A stretch of DNA of 64,000 nucleotides from Cupriavidus pauculus (GTDB taxonomy: Bacteria > Pseudomonadota > Gammaproteobacteria > Burkholderiales > Burkholderiaceae): the NCBI RefSeq assembly GCF_022179805.1, contig NZ_BPUO01000013.1, forward strand, positions 62,001 through 126,000. Reading direction: 5' to 3'. The notes beneath the pieces are model-generated. The model was not told the origin of the DNA, did not search any database, and was given only the letters and a program-made list of their open reading frames with translations. The position numbers and the translations under genes were made by a program. Below, piece after piece: positions 37,145 through 46,500 of this stretch; the first letter of the stretch is position 1, and each line of letters begins with the position of its first letter.

Positions 37145-37733
37145 TGACAAGAGTCTCACTTCATTGCATCGATGTGTTTGACGAAGCGAGCGTCGCAAGA
37201 AGGCAAGCAAGAAGCAACGATGACGCGACGCTTCGACGCAGTGAATGCGGGTAGCCGAGGAGCATTAGAACTTTGACGCAGACCGGGCCGATCAGGCTTC
37301 TTACAACGCGTGCAGTCTCCTGTAGCCCAGTGACGGGATGGGCGAGCTACCCCCGTAGGATTGCCGTTCGCAGTGCGCGAGGCCAAGCCCGTGCTGCGGA
37401 CCTGCTGACCGATATCTCCTCTTTTGCGGTTGCGCGCCAACACGATGGTGGGCGCGGACCAGTCGAATATTCCAGGGCACGGCATGCCCGGGAAATCCGC
37501 CTGTACGCTGGCTTTGCAGCCCGCGCGCGGATTTTGCGCTGCCGTGAAACCACCGCGCTGCGCGACATGGGTCGCGGCGGAATCCCTGTCACCGAATTCA
37601 TTAGCGTGCGGCCGAAACTGTGTCGTGCGCCGATGAATCGCTCGCTCGGTTGAGGCATGCGCGAATGCGCCTCGGATCGGTCGGGTCGTCCCTTTAGGTC
37701 ATTCGATATTTCACGTTAGTGAAGGAGTTATCC
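37145..37733 (+). other. Long leader of the H1-like gene
   Basis: About 590 nt without a supported gene. A TTG-initiated frame (37273-37653) is open but has no ribosome binding site or recognisable family. Near the end, TTCAC/GTGAA (37710-37723, loop GTTA) forms a hairpin whose right arm overlaps the AAGGAG ribosome binding site at 37722-37727. The leader may control translation or contain a separate small RNA. Confidence 0.4.
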
Positions 37734-38390
37734 ATGGCAACTGCTGCAAAGAAAAAGCCGGCGGCCAAGAAGGCTGCCAAGCCGGCCGCCAAGAAGGCTG
37801 CTGTGAAGAAGGTCGTCGCCAAGAAGGCTGCGCCGGCCGCCAAGAAGGCTGCTGCCAAGAAGGTCGCAACCAAGAAGGTAGCCGCCAAGAAGCCGGCAGC
37901 CGCCAAGAAGGCTGCAGTGAAGAAGGTTGCTGCCAAGAAGGTCGCAACCAAGAAGGTAGCCGCCAAGAAGGCAGCACCGGCCAAGAAGGCTGCAGTGAAG
38001 AAGGTTGCCGCCAAGAAGGTCGCAACCAAGAAGGTAGCCGCCAAGAAGGCAGCACCGGCCAAGAAGGCCGCGGTGAAGAAGGTTGCCGCCAAGAAGGTTG
38101 CAACCAAGAAGGTAGCCGCCAAGAAGGCTGCACCGGCCAAGAAGGCTGCTGCTGCCAAGAAGCCGGCTGCTGCGAAGAAGCCTGCCGCTGCCAAGAAGCC
38201 TGCTGCTGCGAAGAAGCCTGCTGCCGCCAAGAAGCCGGCTGCGAAGAAGGCTGCTGCGAAGAAGCCGGCTGCCAAGAAGGCTGCCAAGCCTGCCGCTGCT
38301 CCTGCCGTTGCACCTGCTGCTGCTGCACCCGCCAAGACCGCGCTGAACCCGGCCGCGGCCTGGCCGTTCCCGACGGGCAACCGTCCGTAA
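37734..38390 (+). CDS. Histone H1-like Lys/Ala-rich DNA-binding protein
   Basis: The 218-residue protein is almost entirely KKAAAKKVAA/KKPAAA repeats and ends in a non-repetitive PAAAWPFPTGNRP tail. This composition matches the bacterial H1-like (AlgP/BpH1-type) proteins, which bind DNA non-specifically and condense the nucleoid. Three 78-bp direct repeats encode 26 residues each (37902-38135), followed by five KKPAA units. AAGGAG lies 6 nt before ATG 37734. Repeat number probably varies between strains. It has a long leader and a hairpin-rich 3' region. Confidence 0.88.
   Translation: MATAAKKKPAAKKAAKPAAKKAAVKKVVAKKAAPAAKKAAAKKVATKKVAAKKPAAAKKAAVKKVAAKKVATKKVAAKKAAPAKKAAVKKVAAKKVATKKVAAKKAAPAKKAAVKKVAAKKVATKKVAAKKAAPAKKAAAAKKPAAAKKPAAAKKPAAAKKPAAAKKPAAKKAAAKKPAAKKAAKPAAAPAVAPAAAAPAKTALNPAAAWPFPTGNRP
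37902..38135 (+). repeat. Three tandem 78-bp repeats within the H1-like gene
   Basis: Units are 37902-37979, 37980-38057 and 38058-38135. Each begins GCCAAGAAGGCTGCAGTG or a close variant and encodes AKKAAVKKVAAKKVATKKVA plus KKAAP. Units differ at only a few third positions; units 1 and 2 are nearly identical. Copy number can change without breaking the frame. Confidence 0.9.
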
Positions 38391-38432
38391 TCGTTTCGCC
38401 TAGTGCGAACGGTCACAACTGGGAATCGCCTG

Positions 38433-38495
38433 GGCACGCATTGCGTGCCGCAATGACCGGATACCGCGTATCCGGTCTGCAAGACAGCAAGTCTT
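38433..38495 (+). other. Cluster of three hairpins in the H1-like gene 3' region
   Basis: GGCACGC-ATT-GCGTGCC (38433-38449), ACCGGATAC-CGC-GTATCCGGT (38456-38476) and AAGAC-AGCAA-GTCTT (38481-38495) follow one another with 4-6 nt gaps, directly before the terminator at 38499. This is more structure than a terminator needs and could be a processed 3'-UTR small RNA or an RNA-stabilising element. Confidence 0.55.
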
Positions 38496-38498
38496 GCC

Positions 38499-38534
38499 AA
38501 CCCGCCGATGGCATCCGTGCCCGGCGGGTTTTTT
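38499..38534 (+). terminator. Terminator of the H1-like gene
   Basis: An 8-bp stem AACCCGCC/GGCGGGTT followed by TTTT, with a 16-nt loop that contains a smaller GGCA/TGCC pairing. Confidence 0.85.
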
Positions 38535-38568
38535 ATTGGCCGCTGCAGACAGCGGGCGCGGGCGGACG

Positions 38569-38603
38569 AAAAAAAACGCCGCGGCCCGGGGGCACGCGGC
38601 GTT
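38569..38603 (-). terminator. Terminator of the SlyB-like gene
   Basis: On the minus strand AACGCCGCG/CGCGGCGTT (arms 38595-38603 and 38575-38583) is followed by a run of eight T residues. It lies 25 nt after the stop codon and converges with the H1-gene terminator. Confidence 0.85.
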
Positions 38604-38628
38604 CCTTTCTGACAGGTGCGTAATGTTC

Positions 38629-39096
38629 TCAGTGCGAGACGCGCGTCACGCCGCCTGACGACAGCAGCCGCACACGATCGCCTGGACGGAATACCTCGTC
38701 GGCTTCCTGCGTGATCGCGCGCATGTCGCCGTCTTCGAGCTGGACGGTGATTTCCAGGCCGCGCCGTTGCGTGATCCGGTTCTCGGCCGCGCTGCCTGCG
38801 ATGCCACCCAGCACGGCGCCCAGCAGGCCCGCCGCCACCGCTCCGCCACCGCCACCGATGGTGCTGCCGGCGGCAACGCCACCGATCGCGCCACCGGCAA
38901 GCGTGCCGGCCCCGGTGGAGCCGCCCTGGATCATGACTTCGCGGACACCCTGCACCACGCCATAGCGCACCGTCTGCTCGCGCTGCGCCTGGCCAGGTGA
39001 GTAGACGCTGCCGGAGTTCGAGTAGTTGGCGCAGCCGCTGACCAGTGCAACAGTGGCCAGCACCGCGACACCGCCAATTCGAATGATCTGATTCAT
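38629..39096 (-). CDS. SlyB/Pcp-like glycine-zipper outer-membrane lipoprotein
   Basis: The 155-residue protein has a lipoprotein signal (GVAVLATVALVSGC), a tyrosine/serine-rich N-terminus, a glycine-zipper 2TM region (GAGTLAGGAIGGVAAGSTIGG onward), and a C-terminal beta segment ITVQLEDGDMRAITQEADEVFRPGDRVRLL. This is the SlyB/Pcp architecture of outer-membrane stress lipoproteins, often part of the PhoPQ regulon in enterics. It is the last gene of a leftward block. Confidence 0.9.
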   Translation of the reverse strand: MNQIIRIGGVAVLATVALVSGCANYSNSGSVYSPGQAQREQTVRYGVVQGVREVMIQGGSTGAGTLAGGAIGGVAAGSTIGGGGGAVAAGLLGAVLGGIAGSAAENRITQRRGLEITVQLEDGDMRAITQEADEVFRPGDRVRLLSSGGVTRVSH

Positions 39097-39161
39097 GGCA
39101 ACTCCCGTCTGAATGCCGCGCCGTTCGTCATCGTCCGGTGCGCGCGGTGCACCGTTTCATC

Positions 39162-40109
39162 TTAGCTGTACTGGTAGCCGAATGCCGTGGCGAACCGGCT
39201 GCCGATCTCTTCACGCGAAATCCAGTGATTTTGCGGACCCTGCTGTGCAATCTTGAGCGCACCCATCAGCGACGCCAGGCGCCCGGTGGTTTCCCAGTCC
39301 ATGCCCTGCTCGATGCCGAACAGCAGGCCGCCACGGAACGCGTCGCCGCAGCCGGTGGGGTCCACCACGCGCTCCGCCTGCACGGCGGGAATCGCGTATT
39401 GCTGGCCGTCCGCGAAGATGCTGGCGCCACGTTCGCCGTGCGTCACGATGAACGCGCGCACCTTGGCAGCCACTTCGGCGCTGGTCCAGGCCGTACGCTG
39501 CAGCATGACCTGTGCTTCATAGTCATTGACCGTCACGTAGCTGGCGAGTTCGATGAACTGGCGCAGGTCTTCGCCGTTGAACAGCGGCATGGCCTGGCCC
39601 AGGTCGAAGATGAACGGGATGCCTGCATCGGCAAACTGCTGCGCGTGGTGCAGCATGCCTTCGCGGCTGTCCGGTGCCACGATGCCCAGCGCCGGACGCT
39701 GGCCCGCGCCAAGAGCGTCCTGCACGCTGTTGACCTTCGACTCGCCCATCGCACCCGGGTGAAAGGCGGTGATCTGGTTGTTGTCCAGGTCGGTCGTGAT
39801 CATCGCTTGTGCCGTGAACATATCGGCCAGCGTGCGGATGTATTCGGTGGAGATGCCCAGCTCGCGCAGATACTGCAGATACGGCGTGGCGTCCTGGCCG
39901 ACGGTGGCCATCACCAGCGGTTCGCCGCCCAGCATCTTCAGCGTATAGGCGATGTTGCCCGCGCAGCCGCCGAATTCACGGCGCATGCCAGGGACCAGGA
40001 ACGAAACGTTCAGCATGTGGATCTGGTCCGGAAGAATGTGTTCACGGAACCGCCCGTCGAACGTCATGATGGTGTCGTAGGCGACGGAACCGCAGATCAG
40101 GCTGGACAT
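39162..40109 (-). CDS. PfkB-family carbohydrate/nucleoside kinase
   Basis: The 315-residue ribokinase-fold enzyme starts MSSLICGSVAYDTIM and has the first PfkB signature in FGGCAGNIAYTLKMLGG and the second, with the catalytic Asp, in RVVDPTGCGDAFRGGLLFG. Betaproteobacterial relatives are often annotated as adenosine kinase; substrate cannot be fixed from sequence. GGAGAAGAG precedes the start. Immediately upstream a GGCCCGC/GCGGGCC hairpin (40123-40138) abuts the ribosome binding site. Confidence 0.88.
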   Translation of the reverse strand: MSSLICGSVAYDTIMTFDGRFREHILPDQIHMLNVSFLVPGMRREFGGCAGNIAYTLKMLGGEPLVMATVGQDATPYLQYLRELGISTEYIRTLADMFTAQAMITTDLDNNQITAFHPGAMGESKVNSVQDALGAGQRPALGIVAPDSREGMLHHAQQFADAGIPFIFDLGQAMPLFNGEDLRQFIELASYVTVNDYEAQVMLQRTAWTSAEVAAKVRAFIVTHGERGASIFADGQQYAIPAVQAERVVDPTGCGDAFRGGLLFGIEQGMDWETTGRLASLMGALKIAQQGPQNHWISREEIGSRFATAFGYQYS

Positions 40110-40161
40110 CTCTTCTCCAAAATGGCCCGCTGGCGGGCCGCAACATATACGTTAAAGAATT

Positions 40162-40182
40162 CCGCCCGTGCATGACGGGCGG
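40162..40182 (-). terminator. Possible weak terminator after tpx
   Basis: CCGCCCGT/ACGGGCGG with a 5-nt loop, followed on the minus strand by AATTCTTTAA rather than a continuous T run. Some read-through into the PfkB gene is likely. Confidence 0.45.
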
Positions 40183-40215
40183 AAGTGCTTGTAAAACTGT
40201 GTCCTACCGAACAGA

Positions 40216-40716
40216 TTATTTCAGTGCCGCCAGAGCCGCGTCGTAGTTCGGCTCCTGTTTGATCTCGGGCACCAGTTCGCTGTACTTTACTGCATCGTTT
40301 TCGTCGACCACCACCACGGCGCGTGCGCACACGCCGGCCAGCGGACCGCTCTTGATATCCACGCCGTACGCGTTCTTGAAATCGGCGCCGCGCATCGTCG
40401 ACAGCGTGACCACATTGGCCAGGCCCTCAGCGGTGCAGAAGCGGCCCATGGCGAACGGCAGGTCGGCCGAGATCGTCAGTACCACGGTGTTGTCGAGGCT
40501 GCTAGCGGCTTCGTTGAACTTGCGTGCCGACGCCTGGCAAACGGGCGTGTCCAGGCTCGGGACGATGTTCAGCACCTTGCGCTTGCCGGCAAAGTCGGCG
40601 AGCTTCACGTCCTTCAGGTCCTTGCCTACCAGCGAGAAGGCCGGTGCCTTGTCGCCAGCCTGGGGAAACTTGCCGCCAACTTCAATGGCGTTGCCGCCGA
40701 GGGTCACATTGCTCAT
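40216..40716 (-). CDS. tpx: Thiol peroxidase
   Basis: The 166-residue atypical 2-Cys peroxiredoxin has [20 protein letters not shown], the peroxidatic Cys in [16 protein letters not shown] and the resolving Cys in [13 protein letters not shown]. It reduces hydroperoxides using thioredoxin, in the cytoplasm or periplasm depending on species; no signal peptide is visible. AGGAGCAACC lies before the ATG. It lies 76 nt after the DUF3426 gene on the same strand. Confidence 0.96.
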   Translation of the reverse strand: MSNVTLGGNAIEVGGKFPQAGDKAPAFSLVGKDLKDVKLADFAGKRKVLNIVPSLDTPVCQASARKFNEAASSLDNTVVLTISADLPFAMGRFCTAEGLANVVTLSTMRGADFKNAYGVDIKSGPLAGVCARAVVVVDENDAVKYSELVPEIKQEPNYDAALAALK

Positions 40717-40792
40717 GGTTGCTCCTGTCAGGAAGATACGAGCCCGCCGGCCCGGTGCATTGCCGGCCGGCGTGGCGGGGGGGCGATGGAAT

Positions 40793-42718
40793 TCAGGGGT
40801 AGAAGATCAGCACGCGGTAGTTGGCTGCCACCTGCTGCGTCCGGAATCGTACCCGAACCGGCAGCTCGCTGCCCGCGCGAAGGCCCGTGGCGGCAAAGCC
40901 GCGCTGGGCCGCGTCCAGGTACTCGGCTGGCTGCAGCACGCGGCGCAGCAGCAACTGGTCCTGCAAATCGGTCATCACCAGTTCGATGGCTGGCAGTGCC
41001 GTGGTGGCGCGGCCCTGGTTGCGTAGCGTGACGGCCAACTGATAGACGTCGTTGGCCTCGTCCTGCTTTTGCAGTTGCGAGGTGTCGATGCGCAGCGCAT
41101 CGAGATCGCGCCACGGCGGCACTTCGCAACCGAACGGCGCGCAGGCCGCTTCAAGTACCGGGCGAAGCACCGGCATGCTGCCGGCGATCTGGCTGCGGGC
41201 CAGGAACACGCCTTGCACCAGCAGACCAACGCCAAGGACGATCGCCGCCGTGCGTACCCACGTACGCTTGCTGCCCGGTACCGACGCGCTGGGACGTGGC
41301 GCGCGCGCCTGTTCGCGCTCGCGCGTATGGCGCAGGAAGTCCGGTGCGAACACGGGACCGGCAGCCGGCGCGGCATTCTGGCCCAGCCAGTGCCGCGTGG
41401 TGGATTCGCGGGCCACGGCGTCGGGCGTGCCATCGCGCGGGGTCACGCCCAGGTCGTGCTCGATGACGTCGCGAGCCTGGGCCGCCCAAGCTTCCGCCTC
41501 GGCGTCCACGGGGTCTTCCGCTCGCAGGAAGCCGCTTGCACTGGGCACCGGATCGGTCTGCGGGAACGGCTCCGGCGTTGGCAATGCTTCCGCCGGAGTC
41601 TCTGGCCATGCAGCCGTCGACGCTTCAGCGGCCGCATCGGCCACATCGGTCGCATGGGGCTTGTCGGTTGTGTCGGCCGTATCGGTCGCGTAAGTCGTGT
41701 TGTCCGTGTCGTCCACGTCCAGCGATGCCGGTGCGCTGACCGCTGCCGCCGGTGGCTCCGGGGCATCGGGCACGGCATTGGCCGCTGTGGGCGTGCTCAC
41801 AGGCGCCATCGGCCTGGTAGGCGGTGCCTCGGTTGGCCGCAGCGGCGGCCAGCTTGCCTTGGCGCTGTACGCGCCATAGGGCGGCATGCCCGACGGGGTG
41901 GGGGGCGCGAACGCGGCGGCCGGGTCGAGCGAGGAATGCGTGGCACCCGCCGGCGGCCGCGCGGGCTCGTCGTCGAATGCCGAATGATTGAGTGTGGGCC
42001 AGGGCAGCGGCGGCTCGGTCAGCGGCGTTTCCACTTCCGGCGCGGCGTGCGCAGCGATGTCCGCCGGTGCGGCTTCCACCTGGGGCTCGACTTCGGATTC
42101 GGGCGCTGCGCTGGCAGCTTGTCCGTCGTCCGCTTCGGGAGTTTCCGTGGCTTCCGTGACTTCCGTGGCAACGGGCTGACCGGCAGTATCGTCCGCTTGC
42201 GCTTCTGCTACCGCTTCAGCTTCAGCTTCTGCCTCTGCCTCTGCCTCTGCCTCGTCCGCCTCTGCTTCGAGGCGATCCTCTGCCGGCATTTCCCGGGCAG
42301 CGGATGTTTCCTTCTGCTCCGGAATCGGCTCCGGTTCCCGCTCCGGTTCCGGTTCCGGTTCCGGTTCCGACATCATGGTCGTCGGCGAATCCAGCGCGGG
42401 GACTTCATAGCCAGGATCGAAACCCGGTTCGAACGGGGCTTCGTTCTCGCGTGCGCGGGCCGATGCCTGCGCCTGTTCGGCGTGCGCAAGCGCAGCGCTC
42501 ATCGTCACCGGCGGCGTGGCCGATGACGGGGCGGGCGCGACAGCCGGGGCAGCGGCGCTGGCCGGTGCAGGCACCTCGATCAGGTGCTCGCGCGCATCAA
42601 AGACGGTGTCGCATTGTCCGCAACGGACCAGACCCTGACGCAGTCGCAGTTGGTCCGCAACAAGCCGGAACGCGGTGCGGCAGGCCGGACAGCGCGTGAC
42701 GAGCTTGGCAGCGGCCAT
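40793..42718 (-). CDS. Zinc-ribbon and DUF3426 membrane protein
   Basis: The 641-residue protein has an N-terminal zinc ribbon ([10 protein letters not shown] and [12 protein letters not shown]0042 type), then ~430 residues of low-complexity acidic Ala/Glu/Pro-rich sequence, one membrane span ([19 protein letters not shown]) and a C-terminal DUF3426 domain with [21 protein letters not shown]. Function is unknown; the layout suggests a cytoplasmic metal-binding head and a periplasmic domain. In-frame hexanucleotide repeats encode (EA)n and (EP)n runs. The start lies 6 nt after prmA, a conserved pairing in betaproteobacteria. Confidence 0.88.
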   Translation of the reverse strand: MAAAKLVTRCPACRTAFRLVADQLRLRQGLVRCGQCDTVFDAREHLIEVPAPASAAAPAVAPAPSSATPPVTMSAALAHAEQAQASARARENEAPFEPGFDPGYEVPALDSPTTMMSEPEPEPEPEREPEPIPEQKETSAAREMPAEDRLEAEADEAEAEAEAEAEAEAVAEAQADDTAGQPVATEVTEATETPEADDGQAASAAPESEVEPQVEAAPADIAAHAAPEVETPLTEPPLPWPTLNHSAFDDEPARPPAGATHSSLDPAAAFAPPTPSGMPPYGAYSAKASWPPLRPTEAPPTRPMAPVSTPTAANAVPDAPEPPAAAVSAPASLDVDDTDNTTYATDTADTTDKPHATDVADAAAEASTAAWPETPAEALPTPEPFPQTDPVPSASGFLRAEDPVDAEAEAWAAQARDVIEHDLGVTPRDGTPDAVARESTTRHWLGQNAAPAAGPVFAPDFLRHTREREQARAPRPSASVPGSKRTWVRTAAIVLGVGLLVQGVFLARSQIAGSMPVLRPVLEAACAPFGCEVPPWRDLDALRIDTSQLQKQDEANDVYQLAVTLRNQGRATTALPAIELVMTDLQDQLLLRRVLQPAEYLDAAQRGFAATGLRAGSELPVRVRFRTQQVAANYRVLIFYP

Positions 42719-42724
42719 GGGAGA

Positions 42725-43639
42725 TCAGGGTTGGTTGGTGCCGGTAGCCGGGCGCGAGCCGTGCAGGCACACCCAGCCTTCCTCGCTGCGCCAGACCGAC
42801 ATGGCGATCCACGGCGCATAGGCGGCGGCCACTTCGTCGGCCTGCCGCTCCAGCACGCCGGACAGGATCAGCCGGCCGCCAGGACGCACGCGTGCGGTGA
42901 GCATCGCGGCCATCAGCTTGAGCGGATTGGAAAGAATGTTGGCCACGACCAGGTCGTAGCTGGCGTCAGACACCGATTCCGGCAGCGCAAACGTGGCTTC
43001 CACGCGATTGCGTTCGGCGTTGTAGCGCGATGCCTCCACGGCATTCGGATCGATGTCGATACCCACCGTCGGGCCCGCGCCAAGCTTCTTCGCGACGATG
43101 GCGAGGATGCCCGAGCCGCAGCCGTAGTCCAGCACGGTCTCGCCGGGCTGCACGTTCTGCTCCAGCCACTGCATGCACAGGCGCGTGGTCGGATGGCTGC
43201 CGGTGCCAAAGGCCAGACCGGGGTCGAGTTCCAGGATCACTGCGTCGGGGTCCGGGGCATCGTGCCACGACGGCACGACCCAGACTTTTTCGCCCACGCG
43301 GATCGGTTCGAATTGCGACTGGGTCAGACGCACCCAGTCCTGGTCTTCCACGGCGCGCAGCGTGTACGCAGGCACCGGGTCGACATTAAGAGCATTCGCG
43401 GCGGCGGTCACCACCAGCGCGGGGTCGGTCTCTTCGTCGAAGAGCGCCACCACGCGCGACCGGTTCCACGCCAGCCGCGTAGGCTCCAGCCCGGGTTCAC
43501 CAAAGAGCGGTTGCTCGTCAGGCGTATCGGCGTCGGCGTCTTCCACCGATACCGACAGCGCGCCGAGGTCGAACAATGCATCGGACCAGGCTTCAGCCTG
43601 ATCCTGCGCAATTTCGATCACACATTCCTGGAAAGCCAC
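42725..43639 (-). CDS. prmA: Ribosomal protein L11 methyltransferase
   Basis: The 304-residue enzyme trimethylates lysines and the N-terminus of ribosomal protein L11 using SAM. The N-terminal substrate-binding domain starts [35 protein letters not shown]. The SAM-binding domain shows [42 protein letters not shown] and [10 protein letters not shown]. It follows accC by 42 nt and precedes the DUF3426 gene by 6 nt. Confidence 0.97.
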   Translation of the reverse strand: MAFQECVIEIAQDQAEAWSDALFDLGALSVSVEDADADTPDEQPLFGEPGLEPTRLAWNRSRVVALFDEETDPALVVTAAANALNVDPVPAYTLRAVEDQDWVRLTQSQFEPIRVGEKVWVVPSWHDAPDPDAVILELDPGLAFGTGSHPTTRLCMQWLEQNVQPGETVLDYGCGSGILAIVAKKLGAGPTVGIDIDPNAVEASRYNAERNRVEATFALPESVSDASYDLVVANILSNPLKLMAAMLTARVRPGGRLILSGVLERQADEVAAAYAPWIAMSVWRSEEGWVCLHGSRPATGTNQP

Positions 43640-43681
43640 GAGGTTCCTTTTCTACTGCGTTGCCGGCCGTCAGGCCACGCG

Positions 43682-45049
43682 TCAGGGCTTTTCGCCCTGG
43701 GCGTTGGCCTTCTGGGCCAGGCGGTGTTCAAGATAGTGGATGCTGGTGCCGCCTTCCACGAAGTTGGCGTCCAGCATCAGCTCGCGGTGCAGCGGCACGT
43801 TGGTCAGGATACCGTCCACCACCATCTCGGACAGCGCGATACGCATGCGGGCGATGGCCTGGTCACGCGTGGCGCCGTACGTGATGATCTTGCCGATCAT
43901 CGAATCGTAGTTGGGCGGTACGAAGTAGCCATCATACGCGTGCGAGTCCACCCGCACACCAGGGCCGCCGGGCATGTGCCAGGCGGTGATGCGGCCCGGC
44001 GACGGCGTGAACTTGAACGGGTCCTCGGCGTTGATACGGCACTCGAGCGCGTGGCCGCGCAGTTCCACGTCCTTCTGGCGGAAGCGCAGCTTCTCGCCGT
44101 AGGCGATGCGGATCTGTTCCTGCACGATGTCGATGCCCGTGATCATCTCGGTGACCGGGTGCTCGACCTGCACGCGCGTGTTCATCTCGATGAAGTAGAA
44201 CTCGTTGTTCTCGTACAGGAATTCGAACGTGCCGGCGCCACGGTAGCCAATCTTCTTGCAGGCGTCGGCGCAACGGTCGCCAATACGCTCGATCAGGCGT
44301 CGCGGAATGTGCGGTGCCGGCGCTTCCTCGATCACCTTCTGGTGGCGGCGCTGCATCGAGCAGTCGCGTTCGCCCAGCCAGATGGCCTGCTTGTGCTGGT
44401 CGGCCAGGATCTGGATTTCCACATGGCGCGGGTTCTCGAGGAACTTCTCCATGTAGACCTCGGGATTGCCGAAGGCACGGCCGGCTTCCTCACGCGTCAT
44501 GTTGACGGCGTTGATCAGCGCGGCCTCGGTGTGCACCACGCGCATGCCGCGGCCACCGCCGCCGCCAGCGGCCTTGATGATCACGGGATAGCCCACGCGG
44601 CGTGCGGTAGCCAGGATTTCCTTGGGATCGTCGGGCAGGGCGCCTTCCGAACCCGGCACGCACGGCACGCCGGACTTGATCATGGCCTGCTTGGCCGACA
44701 CCTTGTCGCCCATCAGGCGGATACTGTCGGACGTCGGGCCGATGAACACGAAGCCCGATTTCTCGACGCGCTCGGCAAAGTCGGCGTTTTCCGACAGGAA
44801 GCCGTAGCCCGGGTGGATCGCCTGGGCGTCGGTCACCTCGGCGGCCGAGATGATGGCCGGCATGTTCAGGTACGACAGCGGCGACGGAGCCGGGCCGATA
44901 CAGACTGCTTCATCGGCCAGCTTGACGTACTTGGCTTCCTTGTCGGCTTCCGAGTACACCACCACGGTCTTGATGCCCAGCTCGCGGCAGGCGCGCTGGA
45001 TGCGAAGGGCGATTTCGCCGCGGTTCGCGATCAGAATTTTTTCAAACAT
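43682..45049 (-). CDS. accC: Acetyl-CoA carboxylase, biotin carboxylase subunit
   Basis: The 455-residue ATP-grasp enzyme carboxylates the biotin on AccB, the first half-reaction of fatty acid synthesis. It starts [20 protein letters not shown]. Visible motifs are [13 protein letters not shown], the ATP glycine loop [61 protein letters not shown] and [14 protein letters not shown]. It is 116 nt downstream of accB, as in most proteobacteria. Confidence 0.98.
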   Translation of the reverse strand: MFEKILIANRGEIALRIQRACRELGIKTVVVYSEADKEAKYVKLADEAVCIGPAPSPLSYLNMPAIISAAEVTDAQAIHPGYGFLSENADFAERVEKSGFVFIGPTSDSIRLMGDKVSAKQAMIKSGVPCVPGSEGALPDDPKEILATARRVGYPVIIKAAGGGGGRGMRVVHTEAALINAVNMTREEAGRAFGNPEVYMEKFLENPRHVEIQILADQHKQAIWLGERDCSMQRRHQKVIEEAPAPHIPRRLIERIGDRCADACKKIGYRGAGTFEFLYENNEFYFIEMNTRVQVEHPVTEMITGIDIVQEQIRIAYGEKLRFRQKDVELRGHALECRINAEDPFKFTPSPGRITAWHMPGGPGVRVDSHAYDGYFVPPNYDSMIGKIITYGATRDQAIARMRIALSEMVVDGILTNVPLHRELMLDANFVEGGTSIHYLEHRLAQKANAQGEKP

Positions 45050-45165
45050 GGTCTCTCTCTGCGAGAACAGGGGCGGGCCCGCGCACGCCTGACAGTGGCG
45101 TACCGGACCAACGCATGCGGCAGGGCCTCAGGGGGCGCACCTGCCGCTGACAGCCGGCTGCCGGC

Positions 45166-45633
45166 TTAGCCGATCACGAACAGCGGCTGGCCGTATTCCA
45201 CGGCCTGGCCGTTTTCAACGAGGATTTCCTTGATCACGCCAGCCTTGTCGCACTCGATTTCGTTGAGCAGCTTCATGGCTTCGATGATGCAGACGGTCTG
45301 GCCTTCCTTGACGGTATCGCCCACGTTCACGAACGCGGCGGCACCCGGCGACGGCGCGCGGTAGAACGTGCCGACCATCGGCGACGTCACCACGTGGCCA
45401 GCCGGCAGTTGCGGCGCGGCTTCTGCGGCGGCAGCAACCGGGGCGACGGGGGCGCCAGCCATGGGTGCGGCGGCGGCCGGCAGGGCCTGGTACTGCGGCA
45501 TGGCGACCGGCGCCAGCACTTGCGGAGGTTGCTTGACGATCCGAACCTTGCCGTCGCCTTCGGTCACTTCGAGTTCCGAAATGCCGGATTCGGCCACCAG
45601 GTCGATCAGCGTCTTCAGCTTGCGCAGGTCCAT
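45166..45633 (-). CDS. accB: Acetyl-CoA carboxylase, biotin carboxyl carrier protein
   Basis: The 155-residue carrier starts [26 protein letters not shown]. An Ala/Pro-rich flexible linker spans residues ~40-80. The C-terminal biotinyl domain carries [21 protein letters not shown] and the biotinylation site [10 protein letters not shown] at K121. It shuttles carboxybiotin from AccC to the carboxyltransferase. Regulation of accBC by AccB itself is known in E. coli; whether it holds here is not visible. Confidence 0.98.
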   Translation of the reverse strand: MDLRKLKTLIDLVAESGISELEVTEGDGKVRIVKQPPQVLAPVAMPQYQALPAAAAPMAGAPVAPVAAAAEAAPQLPAGHVVTSPMVGTFYRAPSPGAAAFVNVGDTVKEGQTVCIIEAMKLLNEIECDKAGVIKEILVENGQAVEYGQPLFVIG

Positions 45634-45780
45634 CTTCTTATCCTCCAGAATCGGGTTGTCCGGTCACCTTCGTGTCAGCAAAGGCGACGGCGGCGGTCAG
45701 TCATTGATTTGGCCCGTCGCGGGATGCGCGCCAGGCCGGTAATGTCTCGGGCTAAACGGAAACGGCAGGGCGTTGCCGTG

Positions 45781-46260
45781 CTAGCTGTCCTGTTCCTGCG
45801 CCAGCGCGTATTCCAGCGCCAGCAGGTATCCCTGCCAGCCCAGGCCGCAAATCACCCCGATCGCCTGATCGGAGAAATATGAGTGATGGCGGAACGGCTC
45901 GCGGCGATGCACATTGGACAGATGCACTTCGACAAAGGGGATGTCCACGCCGGCCAGCGCGTCGCGCAGCGCCACGCTGGTATGCGTGAATGCCGCGGGA
46001 TTGATGATGACCAGATCCACCCCTTCACCGCGCGCTGCCTGAACGCGATCCACCAGCGCGCCCTCGTGGTTGGACTGGAACGTATCCAGGCCAATGCCCG
46101 CGGACGCCGCGCGTTTTGCCAGCGCTTCGTTGATGTCGGCGAGCGTCGTATGTCCATACGTCTGCGGCTCACGCGTACCGAGCAGGTTCAGGTTCGGACC
46201 ATGCAGAACCAGCACTTTACGGTAGCGGGCAGAGCGGCTTGCAGTTGGGTTGGAAGACAC
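45781..46260 (-). CDS. aroQ: 3-dehydroquinate dehydratase, type II
   Basis: The 159-residue enzyme catalyses the third step of the shikimate pathway. It has [21 protein letters not shown] with the catalytic Arg and Tyr, [32 protein letters not shown], and [30 protein letters not shown]. The first ~12 residues are a polar extension. A promoter lies at 46293-46322. It is the first gene of the leftward aroQ-accB-accC-prmA series, a common arrangement in proteobacteria. Confidence 0.97.
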   Translation of the reverse strand: MSSNPTASRSARYRKVLVLHGPNLNLLGTREPQTYGHTTLADINEALAKRAASAGIGLDTFQSNHEGALVDRVQAARGEGVDLVIINPAAFTHTSVALRDALAGVDIPFVEVHLSNVHRREPFRHHSYFSDQAIGVICGLGWQGYLLALEYALAQEQDS

Positions 46261-46292
46261 GGCGGCTCGACCAGTTCAACGAAATTGCGCGG

Positions 46293-46322
46293 AGATTACC
46301 GTAGCTTAGAGGGATTTGTCTA
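46293..46322 (-). promoter_or_regulatory. Likely promoter of aroQ-accB-accC
   Basis: On the minus strand TAGACA (46322 to 46317) and TAATCT (46298 to 46293) are separated by 18 bp, placing initiation near 46286, 26 nt before the aroQ ATG. Confidence 0.5.
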
Positions 46323-46500
46323 GCACGGGATACAAGGGTGGATGTCGAGAAAGCGTCATTCCAGGCACTCGAAGTGACGCATTTTCCACAATTTCCGGCG
46401 CTGTGCGGGTTTGTCCGCACGTTGGCGCCAAATTCTCGTGCTTTCGAAGCGAGATCAATGCAAATACCGGATATTTGCGATTTCGCATGTTGCGGGCCGG

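Noticed and set aside
37273-37653. A TTG-initiated 126-codon frame in the H1-gene leader
   Set aside because: No ribosome binding site, a rare start codon and no recognisable domain.
37902-38135. CRISPR-like tandem repeats
   Set aside because: The repeats are contiguous, in frame and encode the Lys/Ala tail of an H1-like protein; there are no unique spacers.
40123-40138. An intrinsic terminator just before the PfkB kinase start
   Set aside because: The GGCCCGC/GCGGGCC hairpin is followed by ATTTTGG and then the ribosome binding site. The T run is short and a terminator there would block the gene, so it is recorded only as a hairpin near the start.
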